Origin: Patescibacteria group bacterium | GTDB lineage: Bacteria; Patescibacteriota; Minisyncoccia; Portnoybacterales; GWB1-42-6 | Reading direction: 5' to 3' | NCBI GenBank assembly: GCA_018818145.1 | Contig: JAHIST010000011.1 | Span: 1 to 24,166 of the forward strand | DNA length: 24,166 bases | Shown: positions 5,066 through 12,934 of the stretch, piece by piece | How the letters are laid out: every line of letters begins with the position of its first letter | Position numbering within the stretch: the stretch's first letter is position 1 | Position numbers and translations under genes: made by a program | The notes under the pieces: model-generated | The model's input: the letters and a program-made list of their open reading frames with translations, nothing else | Databases searched by the model: none | What the model was told of the DNA's origin: nothing

Positions 5066-5926
5066 TTATTTTTTAACACAGTTTTCCAAATCGCACAAAA
5101 AATTTATGTCACCATCTTGGTCGGTGCGGAAAATTTCAACGCCTTTGAGGCGATCCAGCAGCTCTTGAGCTGGATGGCCGTATTTATTTTTTGCGCCAGC
5201 TTGGATTACGGCAATTTGCGGCTCAACTGCCGCCAGAAATTCGTTGCTGGTGGAATTTTTGCTGCCGTGGTGCGCCACCTGCAAAATATCGGCCCGCAGA
5301 TCAACACCAGCAAACAGCAACGGATTTTCGGTTGCCCCTTCCGCGTCGCCGGTAAAAAGCAGGGTGTTTTTGCCATAGAAAAACTTACTAACAATTGAAG
5401 TGCTGTTGGTGTTTTTGAAATCCTGACCGTCAATCTTATCAAACGGGTATAAAATTTTAATCATCAGATTGTCGGCAATTTTTATTGTCTGTCCCGCTCG
5501 GGCAAAAACCAACGGAATATTTTTTTCCGCTATTAGCGCATGCCAAGCCGCGTATTCGGACGAGCTGTCGGCAATTCCTGTTTCTAAAATTTGCCCGACT
5601 TCGTAGCGCTTTAAAACTTCAATTAAACCGCTTAAATGGTCTGAATCCGGATGGGTTAAAATTACCAGCTCAATCTGGCGGTCAGAAAAAGGCAAGGCGG
5701 AGCCCAACTTATTTAAAATGGCGTCCGAAGGCCCGCCGTCTATCAACACCTGATTATTATTTGGCGCGTCAATTAAAATCGCACTTCCCTGCCCCACATC
5801 AAAAAAATCTATCTTTATTTTGTCGTCTACTCGCTGGGCAAAAACCACTTGCCAAACAAAAATCGTCGCCGCCAGAAGCGCAGCTAAAATCAAATAGTGA
5901 ATTTTATTTTTTATTTTTTGAAGCAT
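5066..5926 (-). CDS. ComEC-type metallo-beta-lactamase-fold protein as a separate gene
   Basis: A membrane-anchored protein of 286 residues: one N-terminal membrane segment (about residues 9-28), then an MBL fold. Motifs are IDFFDVGQGSAILI, VLIDGG, the metal site THPDSDH, TGDAEG and VAHHGSKNSTS. In long ComEC/Rec2 proteins this domain is the C-terminal part and probably a nuclease for incoming DNA; here it is encoded by itself 43 bp downstream of comEC. I start at the ATG at 5926. In-frame codons upstream (SFLRKWESRNKK...) come from a palindromic repeat and are left out; ATG 5941 is the alternative. Confidence 0.9.
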   Translation of the reverse strand: MLQKIKNKIHYLILAALLAATIFVWQVVFAQRVDDKIKIDFFDVGQGSAILIDAPNNNQVLIDGGPSDAILNKLGSALPFSDRQIELVILTHPDSDHLSGLIEVLKRYEVGQILETGIADSSSEYAAWHALIAEKNIPLVFARAGQTIKIADNLMIKILYPFDKIDGQDFKNTNSTSIVSKFFYGKNTLLFTGDAEGATENPLLFAGVDLRADILQVAHHGSKNSTSNEFLAAVEPQIAVIQAGAKNKYGHPAQELLDRLKGVEIFRTDQDGDINFLCDLENCVKK

Positions 5927-5937
5927 TTTTTCAAATG

Positions 5938-6003
5938 TCATTCCAGACTTGATCCGGAATCTATTTTTTTTATTCCTGGATTCCCACTTTCGCAGGAATG
6001 ACA
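5938..6003. repeat. TGTCATTCC palindromic repeat between comEC and the MBL gene
   Basis: Left TGTCATTCCAGACTTGATCC and right GATTCCCACTTTCGCAGG-AATGACA form an imperfect hairpin. This wording, translated as VIPAKAGIQ-like or LRGNDK-like peptides, is a widespread repeat family in many bacteria (recollection). Its right arm encodes the last residues of ComEC. A larger relative lies at 20628-20831. Confidence 0.75.
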
Positions 6004-7523
6004 AACTTATATCTATTTTTATTATTAAAATGCCAAACCAAATAAACCAAGACTAAATAATAAATTCCCCCGCCCCACCAGTTCCATTTAAATTCTACCG
6101 CGGCCAAGGGAATTTTGGCTAATAACTCAATTATTTTTATCTCATAGGTTAAAAATAGCCAGGCCAGCAGCCCGAAAATTTTTCCCAGCGCCAGCCAGAA
6201 AATTCCGGCCAGTCCGGCCAAGAACCCAAAAAGCATTGTTATTGGTATAAAAAGCAAAATCAGCACGTTAGCCAAGGACGCAATCAGCGAAAGCTGGCCA
6301 AAATTAATAACCAGCAGAGGCAAAACAGCGATTTGGGCAGACAAAGTCATTGCCAAAATCTGTTTTAGGCTCAAAATAAATTTTGGCGTTCTTGCCGGAA
6401 AATCGCCCTTTTCTGACGGGGTGAACCAATTTTGCAAAATCGGGCCGATATAAACCAGCCCCAGTGTGGCGGCGAACGACAGCTGAAATCCCAAGTCAAA
6501 AGTCAAAACTTTGGGATTGGCATAAATCATCAGGCTACCGGCAAAAATCAGGGCGTTGCGGATGCTATAAAGCCGGCCGGCCTGCCGGGCTACCAGCACC
6601 AAAATTCCCATGACCGCCGCCCGCACCACCGAAGGAGAAGCACCCGTCATCATCACAAACAAAATTATTATTGCCACTGCCGTCCAAAAAGAAACAGAGC
6701 GGCGCAGCATAAAAAAATTAAAAAGACTGATGAGCGCCACCGCGATAATTGTGATATTGTAGCCGCTCAAAGCGATAATGTGCGTGGTGCCGGTACGGCT
6801 GAAATTATCCATCAGCTCTTGAGGCAAGCCCCGCTTTTCTCCCAGCAGCAAACCGCCCAGAAAAGCCGCCTGCGGCTCTGTTAAAATTTTATTAACCGAA
6901 TTTTTAAAGATGTTTTTCAGCACCAACAATTTTTCCTGTAACCAGCTGCCTTGATTTGAAGCCAGCAATTTTATTTCCGGATAATAGACAACCGAATAAA
7001 TATCGTCTTTGGCCAGATATTTGGCGTAATCAAAATCTTCAAAAGAAACCGGCGTTTTCAATTTGCCCGAAATTTCCAAAACATCGCCATAGCGGTATTC
7101 GGGATATTTTTTGGCGACGAGTAAAAGATTTCCGCTGGCTGGCGCAAAATTTATTTCCCGCGAAAGAAATAAATTTTGCGCTACTTTTCCTGTTTTAATT
7201 TTATACTTAATATTATCCGCCCGCACGTCCGGCTCCTCAATAATTTTACCGACCAAAATAATACTACCTTTATCGTTAAATTGTTTTATAGAATTGGCCG
7301 GATTGAGGGCTTGGCCGAATCGCCAAGCGCCAAAAAACAAAAAGACCAGACAAAACCCGATTATTGCAGCTTTTTTGCTTTTCCCCCACCAAATCGCCGC
7401 CATCACCACCCCTAAAATCAAAATCCCCAGCCACAGAAGCTGAGGAAAATTTAGCAGCGATTGAATAAAAACACCGAGAATAAAAGACAAACAGAGAAAA
7501 AGAAAAATTTTGGATTTGCTCAT
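5970..7523 (-). CDS. comEC: ComEC/Rec2-family competence membrane protein without the MBL domain
   Basis: ComEC forms the inner-membrane channel for single-stranded DNA uptake. This 517-residue protein has two to three N-terminal membrane segments, a soluble OB-like part (about 85-190, including GDVLEISGKLKTP), and the competence domain from about 215: LLLGEKRGLP, GTTHIIALSGYNITII, TGASPSVVRAA and LGFQLSFAATLGL. The MBL domain is not fused but is the next gene. The last residues, FVIPAKVGIQE, are translated from a palindromic repeat, so the original end lies near WHFNNKNRYK. ATG at 7523; no clear SD. Confidence 0.95.
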   Translation of the reverse strand: MSKSKIFLFLCLSFILGVFIQSLLNFPQLLWLGILILGVVMAAIWWGKSKKAAIIGFCLVFLFFGAWRFGQALNPANSIKQFNDKGSIILVGKIIEEPDVRADNIKYKIKTGKVAQNLFLSREINFAPASGNLLLVAKKYPEYRYGDVLEISGKLKTPVSFEDFDYAKYLAKDDIYSVVYYPEIKLLASNQGSWLQEKLLVLKNIFKNSVNKILTEPQAAFLGGLLLGEKRGLPQELMDNFSRTGTTHIIALSGYNITIIAVALISLFNFFMLRRSVSFWTAVAIIILFVMMTGASPSVVRAAVMGILVLVARQAGRLYSIRNALIFAGSLMIYANPKVLTFDLGFQLSFAATLGLVYIGPILQNWFTPSEKGDFPARTPKFILSLKQILAMTLSAQIAVLPLLVINFGQLSLIASLANVLILLFIPITMLFGFLAGLAGIFWLALGKIFGLLAWLFLTYEIKIIELLAKIPLAAVEFKWNWWGGGIYYLVLVYLVWHFNNKNRYKFVIPAKVGIQE

Positions 7524-7537
7524 CTATAATTTGCTAA

Positions 7538-7646
7538 TTGCGAGTTCGGGTGAGTCTTGAGTGAAGGCCGGCGTCCCGCCCTTCGCGAAGGGCGGGACAG
7601 GGCTGGAGTGGGTGGCCGAGAACGAAAGGCTCACCCGAACTCGCAA
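7538..7646. repeat. 109-bp cloverleaf-like element between nrdG and comEC
   Basis: A perfect 17-bp outer stem, TTGCGAGTTCGGGTGAG (7538-7554) with CTCACCCGAACTCGCAA (7630-7646), encloses a perfect 26-bp palindrome (7573-7598, arms GTCCCGCCCTTCG) and further GGCC/GGCC pairing. GC content is well above the flanks. It starts 4 bp after the nrdG stop and could act as its 3' hairpin. Confidence 0.85.
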
Positions 7647-7649
7647 AAA

Positions 7650-8345
7650 TTACTCCCTGATCCCGCACTCATCAAAAAATATCTTTAACCCGTTGCAAAT
7701 TTTAACTAATTTTTCCGAATCAAACGGCTTCTCATTCTCGTACGCCGAATCCAGACATTTAGTTGGCCTAAACTGCTGCAAATAATATTTTTTGGCGCCC
7801 TGCAGCCAGCGGCCGATGCTTAAAATATCTTTGGCGCTGTGCAGCGAGGGCAGGACCGTGGTGCGAAATTCATAATCCGGAGCCAAGCGCGTCAACTCAA
7901 CAGAGCGCTGAATATCTTCCAGCTTAACCGCCGGCCCCACAATTTTTTTATATTTTTCCAGCGGCACCTTAATATCCATCGCCACATAATCAACCAATTT
8001 ATCATTCAATACTCTCTCCAGCATCAGGGGACTGGAACCGTTGGTATCCAATTTCACCAAATATCCCAAATCTTTAATTTTCTTGATAAATTCCGGCAGA
8101 TCGGCCTGCAGTGTCGGCTCCCCGCCCGTGACGCAAACGCCCTCCAGCAGGCCGAGCCTGGCAACCAAAAAATCAAACAGCTCTGCCTCGCCAATTCGCG
8201 GCTGTTTTTTTGATTTTTCCGGATCAACCAGCTCGGGATTGTGGCAAAACGGACACAAAAAATTGCAGCCCACGCTAAATACGGTAGCTGCAAGTTTTCC
8301 GGGATAATCAATCAGGGTTAGTTTTTGAAGCCCGCCAATAAGCAT
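7650..8345 (-). CDS. nrdG: Anaerobic ribonucleotide reductase activating protein (radical SAM)
   Basis: It uses S-adenosylmethionine and a 4Fe-4S cluster to create the glycyl radical on NrdD. From the chosen start the protein is 231 residues: GGLQKLTLIDYPGKLAATVF, then the cluster motif CNFLCPFC (Cys27, 31, 34), and VTGGEPTLQ. This belongs to the longer NrdG-like subgroup. The in-frame region upstream to 8441 translates repetitive CGCGGAA-rich DNA and resembles no NrdG, so ATG 8345 is preferred although neither start has an SD. It is the gene after nrdD, as in an nrdDG operon. Confidence 0.93.
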   Translation of the reverse strand: MLIGGLQKLTLIDYPGKLAATVFSVGCNFLCPFCHNPELVDPEKSKKQPRIGEAELFDFLVARLGLLEGVCVTGGEPTLQADLPEFIKKIKDLGYLVKLDTNGSSPLMLERVLNDKLVDYVAMDIKVPLEKYKKIVGPAVKLEDIQRSVELTRLAPDYEFRTTVLPSLHSAKDILSIGRWLQGAKKYYLQQFRPTKCLDSAYENEKPFDSEKLVKICNGLKIFFDECGIRE

Positions 8346-8477
8346 GCTCGCTTCGCTCGCAACGCGGAACGACGCGGAAATTTCAGCGTGGTTCTGCGTA
8401 TTGTTCTGCGTGATTCCGCGATAAAATCTATTTAAATTCATTTGAGAGGCTTTATCGCAGAAAAACGCGGAAAATTA
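8346..8477. repeat. Repetitive spacer between nrdD and nrdG (CGCGGAA/TTCTGCGT words)
   Basis: The words CGCGGAA (three times), TTCTGCGT (twice) and GCTCGC (twice) recur. GCGATAAA (8418-8425) and TTTATCGC (8451-8458) form an inverted repeat, flanked by TTCCGCG and CGCGGAA, so the right half can fold as a long hairpin. It inflates the 5' end of the nrdG reading frame. Confidence 0.6.
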
Positions 8478-8484
8478 TAAATTG

Positions 8485-10674
8485 TTACTTCTTAGTGCCG
8501 ACAGCCGCTATCTCTAAAGGCAAAACGGGTTTTTCCTTTACCCGAAACGTGACCCGCTCATGATACTCTTCCTGCTTGCCCGGATGCCACTGCGTAACAG
8601 GCCGGATGTAACCCACCACGCGCGAATACACTTCGCAGGGCTGGGAGATAAGACATTTGGGACAGGTGAAATGCTCCCCGGCCAGATAGCCGTGCGTCGG
8701 GCAAATGCTGAAAGTCGGCGTGAAAGTAATGTAGGGCAGGTTGTGCTTAGAAAATATTTTTTTCAGCAAAATCTTGATAGTTTCGGTATTGGAAATTTTC
8801 TCCCCCAAAAAAGCGTGAAAAACCGTTCCGCCGGTATATTTAGTCTGTAAATCATCCTGCAATTCCAGCGCTTCAAACAAATCATGAGTAAAGCCGACCG
8901 GCAGCTGGGAAGAATTGGTGTAATAGGGCTCTTTCTGGCCGGCGGTAATAATATCCGGATACAACTCTTTGTCTTTTTTTGCCAAACGATAGCTTGCTCC
9001 TTCAGCCGGCGTAGCTTCAAGATTATAAAGATTACCGGTTTCTTCCTGATATTTGACCAATTTGACGCGCATAAAATCCAGAATTTCGGCGGCAAATTTT
9101 TTACCGGAGGGCGTCGCAATGTCTTTATCAATAAAATTAAGCAGCATTTCGTTCATACCTACGAGCCCTATGGTGGAAAAATGATTATTCCAGCAACTAT
9201 TGCGCATCTTTTTAACCGATTCCAGATAATAGCGGGAATAAGGATAAAGCCCTTTTTCCATAAAATCGTCCAGCACTTTTCTTTTTATTTCCAAACTTAT
9301 TTTAGCCAATTCCATCATCCGTTCCAGCCGCCCGAAAAAATCCTTTTTGGTTTTGGAAAGATAGCCAAGGCGGGGCAGGTTAATGGTAACCACGCCGATA
9401 CTGCCAGTTAAGGGATAGGAACCGAAAAGCCCGCCGCCGCGCTTGTAAAGTTCGCGGTTGTCGAGCCTAAGCCGACAACACATTGACCGCGCGTCATCAA
9501 CGTTCATGTCCGAATTGATAAAATTGGCAAAATAGGGCACGCCGTATTTGGCCGTCATTTCCCAGACTCCGGCCAGGGCCGGACTGTCCCAATCAAAGTC
9601 GCGGGTAATATTGTAAGTAGGAATAGGAAAAGTAAAGACGCGGCCTTTGGCGTCTCCTTCAGTCATCACCTCGGCGAAAGCGCGATTAAAAGCATTCATT
9701 TCCTCTTGAAATTCACCGTAAGTTTCCTTTTGCGCCACGCCGCCAATAATCACTGGCTGATGCGCTAAATTTGATGGCGGTTTAATGTCTAAAGTCACAT
9801 TTAAAAAGGGAGTTTGAAAACCAACGCGCGTGGGAATGGCGCAATTAAACACAAATTCCTGAATCGCCTGTTTCGCCTGATTGTAGTTTAACGAATCGTA
9901 TCTGATAAACGGCGCCAGCAGGGTGTCAAAATTGCTCACGGCATTGGCACCCGCGACTTCACCCTGAAGCGTATAGAAAAAATTGACCAGCTGACCCAAT
10001 GCTGTTCGCAGATGCTTGGCCGGCTTTGATTCCACTTTACCGGCCACTCCGCCAAAACCGCGGGCCATCAGGTCATATAAATCCCAGCCGCAGCAGTAAG
10101 GCCCCAGAAAATCCAGATTATGAATATGGAAATCGCCGCCGGCGGCCGCCTCCCTGACCTCTTTTGGATAAATTTTATTTAACCAATATTTTTTACTCAC
10201 CGCCGACGTTACGTAATGGTGCAACCCCTGCAAAGAGTAAGCCATATTGGAATTTTCTTTAATCTGCCAGTCCAGCTCGCCGATATATTTATCCACCATC
10301 TCCACTGTTTCATCCATCGCGCTTTGCGCTTCGCGAATCCGCCGGCGCTGCTCGCGATAAAGAATGTAAGCCTTGGCCGTTTCTATAAAATTTTCCAAAA
10401 TTAAAACCTCCTCAACAATATCCTGAATCTGTTCAACCTTGGGAATTTCGCCTTTGCGGAAACGCTTGTTGAGAAGGCTAACAACTCTGTTGGCCACTCT
10501 GCGCGCTGTGGGACCGTTGCCCTGATTCGTGGCGGTCAGGGCTTTGTGAACCGCGCTTTCAATTTGCTTGGCATCAAAATCAACTATTCGGCCGTCGCGT
10601 TTTTGAATTTTATCAAATTTTGATTTAACAGAACTTGCGCTGACCATATTTTTGTCTAAACAATAAAACAACAA
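8485..10674 (-). CDS. nrdD: Anaerobic (class III) ribonucleoside-triphosphate reductase
   Basis: The enzyme makes dNTPs from NTPs without oxygen through a glycyl radical. The 729-residue protein has an N-terminal ATP-cone (about residues 20-110, KIQKRDGRIVDFDAKQIESA), the ten-strand barrel (CCGWDLYDLMARGFGG, IPTYNITRDFDW, NSCWNNHFSTIGLVGMNE) and a C-terminal zinc site CPTHGYL...CPKC plus Cys. The radical Gly is near residue 688 in YSRVVGYIRPV. I start at a TTG (10674) because GGGAGG lies 6 nt before it; the ATG at 10647 (MVSASSVK) has no SD but is possible. With nrdG it implies anaerobic growth. Confidence 0.96.
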   Translation of the reverse strand: MLFYCLDKNMVSASSVKSKFDKIQKRDGRIVDFDAKQIESAVHKALTATNQGNGPTARRVANRVVSLLNKRFRKGEIPKVEQIQDIVEEVLILENFIETAKAYILYREQRRRIREAQSAMDETVEMVDKYIGELDWQIKENSNMAYSLQGLHHYVTSAVSKKYWLNKIYPKEVREAAAGGDFHIHNLDFLGPYCCGWDLYDLMARGFGGVAGKVESKPAKHLRTALGQLVNFFYTLQGEVAGANAVSNFDTLLAPFIRYDSLNYNQAKQAIQEFVFNCAIPTRVGFQTPFLNVTLDIKPPSNLAHQPVIIGGVAQKETYGEFQEEMNAFNRAFAEVMTEGDAKGRVFTFPIPTYNITRDFDWDSPALAGVWEMTAKYGVPYFANFINSDMNVDDARSMCCRLRLDNRELYKRGGGLFGSYPLTGSIGVVTINLPRLGYLSKTKKDFFGRLERMMELAKISLEIKRKVLDDFMEKGLYPYSRYYLESVKKMRNSCWNNHFSTIGLVGMNEMLLNFIDKDIATPSGKKFAAEILDFMRVKLVKYQEETGNLYNLEATPAEGASYRLAKKDKELYPDIITAGQKEPYYTNSSQLPVGFTHDLFEALELQDDLQTKYTGGTVFHAFLGEKISNTETIKILLKKIFSKHNLPYITFTPTFSICPTHGYLAGEHFTCPKCLISQPCEVYSRVVGYIRPVTQWHPGKQEEYHERVTFRVKEKPVLPLEIAAVGTKK

Positions 10675-10717
10675 AATGTCCCTCCCGGAATTTTGTCCTT
10701 TTAAAAATTACTGATTT

Positions 10718-10831
10718 ACCCCGTTAGAAGCTTTACCAATGACTGGCTGACAAATAAAAAGATAGCCGAAAGGCGACTTCGCAAATATTCTATTTTATTA
10801 CCGAGATGTCCGGCTGAACTTCTAACGGGGT
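10718..10831. repeat. ACCCCGTTAGA-family element upstream of nrdD
   Basis: Ends ACCCCGTTAGAAG (10718-10730) and CTTCTAACGGGGT (10819-10831) are a perfect 13-bp inverted repeat. Inside, AATAAAAAGATA and TATTCTATTTTATT give an imperfect long hairpin. It lies about 40 bp upstream of nrdD, so any nrdD promoter must lie within or beyond it. Confidence 0.85.
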
Positions 10832-10887
10832 CAACTCTATTTCATTTTACATAATTCCGGCAAAAAATACAATCTGTGGATAAGTTC
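10832..10887. other. Spacer between two repeat elements
   Basis: The whole stretch 10675-11061 has no gene; it consists of two palindromic elements, this AT-rich spacer and a terminator. No promoter could be placed with confidence. Confidence 0.6.
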
Positions 10888-10982
10888 ACCCTGTTAAATG
10901 TCCCGCATAGCGGGACAATCGCTCGCCCCGTTAAATAATGCCAAAGGCAATTTAACAGGGGCAGGCGATTATTTAACAGGGT
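10888..10982. repeat. Nested ACCCTGTTAAAT-family cloverleaf element
   Basis: The outer ends ACCCTGTTAAAT (10888-10899) and ATTTAACAGGGT (10971-10982) are perfect complements. They enclose hairpin 1, GTCCCGC-ATA-GCGGGAC (10900-10916), and hairpin 2 (10917-10970), whose arms are CGCCCCGTTAAAT and ATTTAACAGGGGC, themselves ends of the same family, with a tip TGCC-AAA-GGCA. One copy therefore sits inside another, and the whole folds as a clean three-way junction. Confidence 0.92.
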
Positions 10983-10985
10983 AAA

Positions 10986-11018
10986 CAAAAAGGGGTTGAT
11001 TTATTCAAATCAACCCCC
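10986..11018 (-). terminator. Terminator of the 11062-11541 gene
   Basis: On the minus strand an 11-bp stem GGGGTTGATTT/AAATCAACCCC with a 4-nt loop is followed by TTTTTGTTT. It lies about 45 bp after the stop of the upstream gene. Confidence 0.85.
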
Positions 11019-11061
11019 GAAAAAAAGTCTGTTTGGCAGGCAGACGCCCGCAATAACAGAA

Positions 11062-11541
11062 CTAAACCTTCGGCTCAACCTTCGACTCAACCTTCGGCTC
11101 CGATAATGATATCGGGCCATTAATTATTCCTTGTTTCAACAAAAACTCCGTTCCCGGCTTTAAGCTTAACAGTATGGAAGGAAATTTATTTACTATAATT
11201 GAACGGCCTTTTTTCTTTTCTCCCTTGGCGTCAACCAGCACTTCCGCCAGTTCAACAAGGTTGAAATCAGGAAATCGGACCAATTCAAAATACTTTACTT
11301 CTTTCAGTTCGGCAAACGGCCGAATTTTGCCGGGGTCGCGAAACGGAACCAGCAATGCTGAAAGAGCGCAGATAAAAAGTAAATTAATCGCCAGTATCGT
11401 CCAAAGATATTTGTCGGCAACATTGAAGCCGATTGCCGGCACGAATGGCACCCAAATTCTCACGGCGACAAAACCGGCTATCCCCAGTGCCACAACCAAA
11501 CACATCCAAAAAATCACTGCCATTTCGTTAATTTTGACCAT
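11062..11541 (-). CDS. Membrane protein with two N-terminal membrane segments, unknown function
   Basis: The 159-residue protein has membrane segments around residues 8-30 (FWMCLVVALGIAGFVAV) and 45-66, then a soluble region (KYFELVRFPDFNLVELAEVL) and a repeated tail EPKVESKVEPKV. I recognise no family. A strong SD (GGAGG, 8 nt before ATG) and a near-consensus promoter at 11617-11645 give it its own transcript, ended by the terminator at 10986-11018. It is adjacent to the surface-protein locus but need not belong to it. Confidence 0.75.
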   Translation of the reverse strand: MVKINEMAVIFWMCLVVALGIAGFVAVRIWVPFVPAIGFNVADKYLWTILAINLLFICALSALLVPFRDPGKIRPFAELKEVKYFELVRFPDFNLVELAEVLVDAKGEKKKGRSIIVNKFPSILLSLKPGTEFLLKQGIINGPISLSEPKVESKVEPKV

Positions 11542-11616
11542 CTTCCTGCCCTCCTTTTCTTTTGATTTAATTGCTTTTACGGAAAATATTTTTAAAAAAC
11601 CGCCTAAGCTTTTTTA

Positions 11617-11645
11617 ATGATACCTCTCCAGAAGCTTTTTGTCAA
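11617..11645 (-). promoter_or_regulatory. Promoter for the 11062-11541 gene
   Basis: On the minus strand TTGACA (11645-11640), a 17-bp spacer and TATCAT (11622-11617) make a near-consensus sigma-70 promoter. The leader would be about 70 nt. It lies directly after the terminator of the preceding gene. Confidence 0.75.
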
Positions 11646-11659
11646 TAGTACGCCCCAAA

Positions 11660-11690
11660 CAAAAATCCCCGCCTGTTGCCAAGCGGGGCT
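11660..11690 (-). terminator. Terminator of the 11691-11996 gene
   Basis: On the minus strand CCCCGC (11688-11683) pairs with GCGGGG (11672-11667) and is followed by ATTTTTG. The hairpin begins only a few bases past the TGA stop. Confidence 0.8.
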
Positions 11691-11996
11691 TCAAAAAATA
11701 TTAATTTTCAGGGTAAAAAGCGCATAAAATATCAGGTATACCCTGATTGCCAGAAAATAATAAAATTTTTTTCTTTTTTTACTTAAATAATCCAATTGTT
11801 GCAACAGCTCAAGAACAAAAATGGCCAAACTGTTAATAAAAAGTTTGCCGGAACTGAAACCCAGCAGGCCAAAATTTTCCAGATAAAATCCCAAAAGCGG
11901 ATTGCCCTCCTTTATAACACCCAAATTTAGCCAAATCAGGGTAGTCAAAAGGTCCCAAAGACAAATGCAAAGCAATATCTTGCCGTATTTACTCAT
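11691..11996 (-). CDS. Small multi-pass membrane protein, DUF5658-like
   Basis: A 101-residue protein with three to four membrane segments. The first holds LWDLLTTLIWLNLGVIKEGNPLLGFYL; the motif of Asp and Thr in the first helix followed by E-G-NP resembles the DUF5658 group of small membrane proteins, whose function is unknown. The SD (GGAGG, 5 nt spacing) is strong. It starts 37 bp after the metzincin stop and is probably cotranscribed with it. Confidence 0.75.
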   Translation of the reverse strand: MSKYGKILLCICLWDLLTTLIWLNLGVIKEGNPLLGFYLENFGLLGFSSGKLFINSLAIFVLELLQQLDYLSKKRKKFYYFLAIRVYLIFYALFTLKINIF

Positions 11997-12033
11997 CCCC
12001 CCTCCTTTGGGCTAAAAATATTTTTTAAAAAAA

Positions 12034-12786
12034 CTAATAAATTTTATTGATACCGCTAATGTCGCCTTTGCCGAGCGTACTTTTAATAGTTTCCCCCAAA
12101 TAGCCGTAGCCATACATTGTCAAAGCCCAATCCCTTGGCGAATAAAGGTCGCCCAAAAGCAGCCAATGCCCGAATTCGTGGGTAGCGATGTTTTGCAAAT
12201 CATATTTGCCAGAATCAGCAATATCGGAATCAGCGTTAACCGCCCATTGAAAATCGGAATTAAAAACCGTGTCTGTTTCCACTAATTCTTTACTGCCCCG
12301 GTAATACCAATAAAAAGTGACGGCAATAGCGTTGGGATAAACGGAGCTTAGCGGTTCAAAAGAAACCGTGTTTAAACTATCTCTGCTGGGATTAGCGGTT
12401 GTTTCTTTATCAGTTGTTTCTTTATATACGAAAGAAATTTCATTGTTATCGTCGGCAGCTGTTTCCCATTTCATCCATTCGTCAAACGCTGACTGAACGG
12501 CGCTGATTACATCATCAGTATTCAAAGTAGTATCGGCTGGGTTAATCCAATAAGGCACCTCTGGGTTTGCGTCTCCCCAATGAATCCCGCTGTACTTAAA
12601 ATCATTGACCTGATCGCCTGTGGCTCCCGCGCCCTTGGCCTGGCCTTTGGCATGCGGATAATGGACAAACGCGCCCCGCTCAATATCGCTGGCCGGATTT
12701 TGCTTGTCCGGCTTGGCTTGAACCAAAGCAATGCCTGAAAAAAACAAAACGGCTAATAAAATTGTGATAACAAAAGTTTTTTTCAT
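12034..12786 (-). CDS. Secreted metzincin (matrixin-like) zinc protease
   Basis: The 250-residue protein has a signal peptide (MKKTFVITILLAVLFFSGIA, cleavage likely after VQA near residue 24), a short pro-like region and a catalytic domain. The zinc site HEFGHWLLLGD (His203, Glu204, His207, Asp213) and a Met-turn TMYGYG (Met224) define a metzincin. The third ligand position is Asp, as in snapalysin-type (M7) sites, where matrixins have His. The tail TLGKGDISGINKIY is typical of bacterial matrixin-like proteins. It would act outside the membrane, perhaps on the neighbouring surface proteins. Start by signal peptide; no SD. Confidence 0.9.
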   Translation of the reverse strand: MKKTFVITILLAVLFFSGIALVQAKPDKQNPASDIERGAFVHYPHAKGQAKGAGATGDQVNDFKYSGIHWGDANPEVPYWINPADTTLNTDDVISAVQSAFDEWMKWETAADDNNEISFVYKETTDKETTANPSRDSLNTVSFEPLSSVYPNAIAVTFYWYYRGSKELVETDTVFNSDFQWAVNADSDIADSGKYDLQNIATHEFGHWLLLGDLYSPRDWALTMYGYGYLGETIKSTLGKGDISGINKIY

Positions 12787-12805
12787 AAAGTTAAAAAATT
12801 AATAA

Positions 12806-12834
12806 TTATTATGCTTAACTTAATGATAACTCAA
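12806..12834 (-). promoter_or_regulatory. Possible promoter for the metzincin gene
   Basis: On the minus strand TTGAGT (12834-12829), a 17-bp spacer and TAATAA (12811-12806) lie shortly upstream of the metzincin ATG. Both boxes are imperfect. Confidence 0.35.
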
Positions 12835-12860
12835 AAAGCTAAAAAAATAAAGATAGCTTT

Positions 12861-12890
12861 ATCCCCACACCTATGCATAGGTGTGGGGAT
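12861..12890. repeat. 30-bp perfect REP-like palindrome of the CCCCACACCTA family
   Basis: ATCCCCACACCTATG is followed by its exact complement. The arms equal the terminal repeats that flank the GIY-YIG gene at 22592-22896 (CCCCCACACCTAAT), joined head to head without an interior. Related copies are at 3655-3684 and 22407-22437. Confidence 0.88.
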
Positions 12891-12906
12891 TTATTATTCC
12901 GCCGCG

Positions 12907-12932
12907 GGCAAGGCGCTGTCAACAGCGTTGCC
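12907..12932 (-). terminator. Hairpin after the Fn3 membrane protein gene
   Basis: GGCAAGGCGCTG-TCAA-CAGCGTTGCC forms a stem with a small bulge 2 bp past the stop of the 12935-14311 gene. No T-run follows, so termination may be partial. Confidence 0.5.
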
Positions 12933-12934
12933 GC

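Noticed and set aside
6405..6430. TTCTGACGGGGTGAACC in comEC as an ACCCCGTTAGA-family copy
   Set aside because: Only one end is visible, no complementary partner lies nearby, and it codes for residues (FTPSEKGDF) in a normal ComEC loop.
7561..7785. Plus-strand ORF starting MKAGVPPFAKGGTGLEW
   Set aside because: It is translation of the GC-rich palindromic element and the antisense of nrdG.
8346..8441. N-terminal extension of NrdG
   Set aside because: It translates repetitive CGCGGAA-rich DNA and would displace the family's usual start.
11046..11105. Repeated CCTTCGGCTCAACCTTCGACTCAACC as a regulatory repeat
   Set aside because: It codes for the EPKVESKVEPKV tail of the 11062-11541 protein and is best explained as a short coding repeat.
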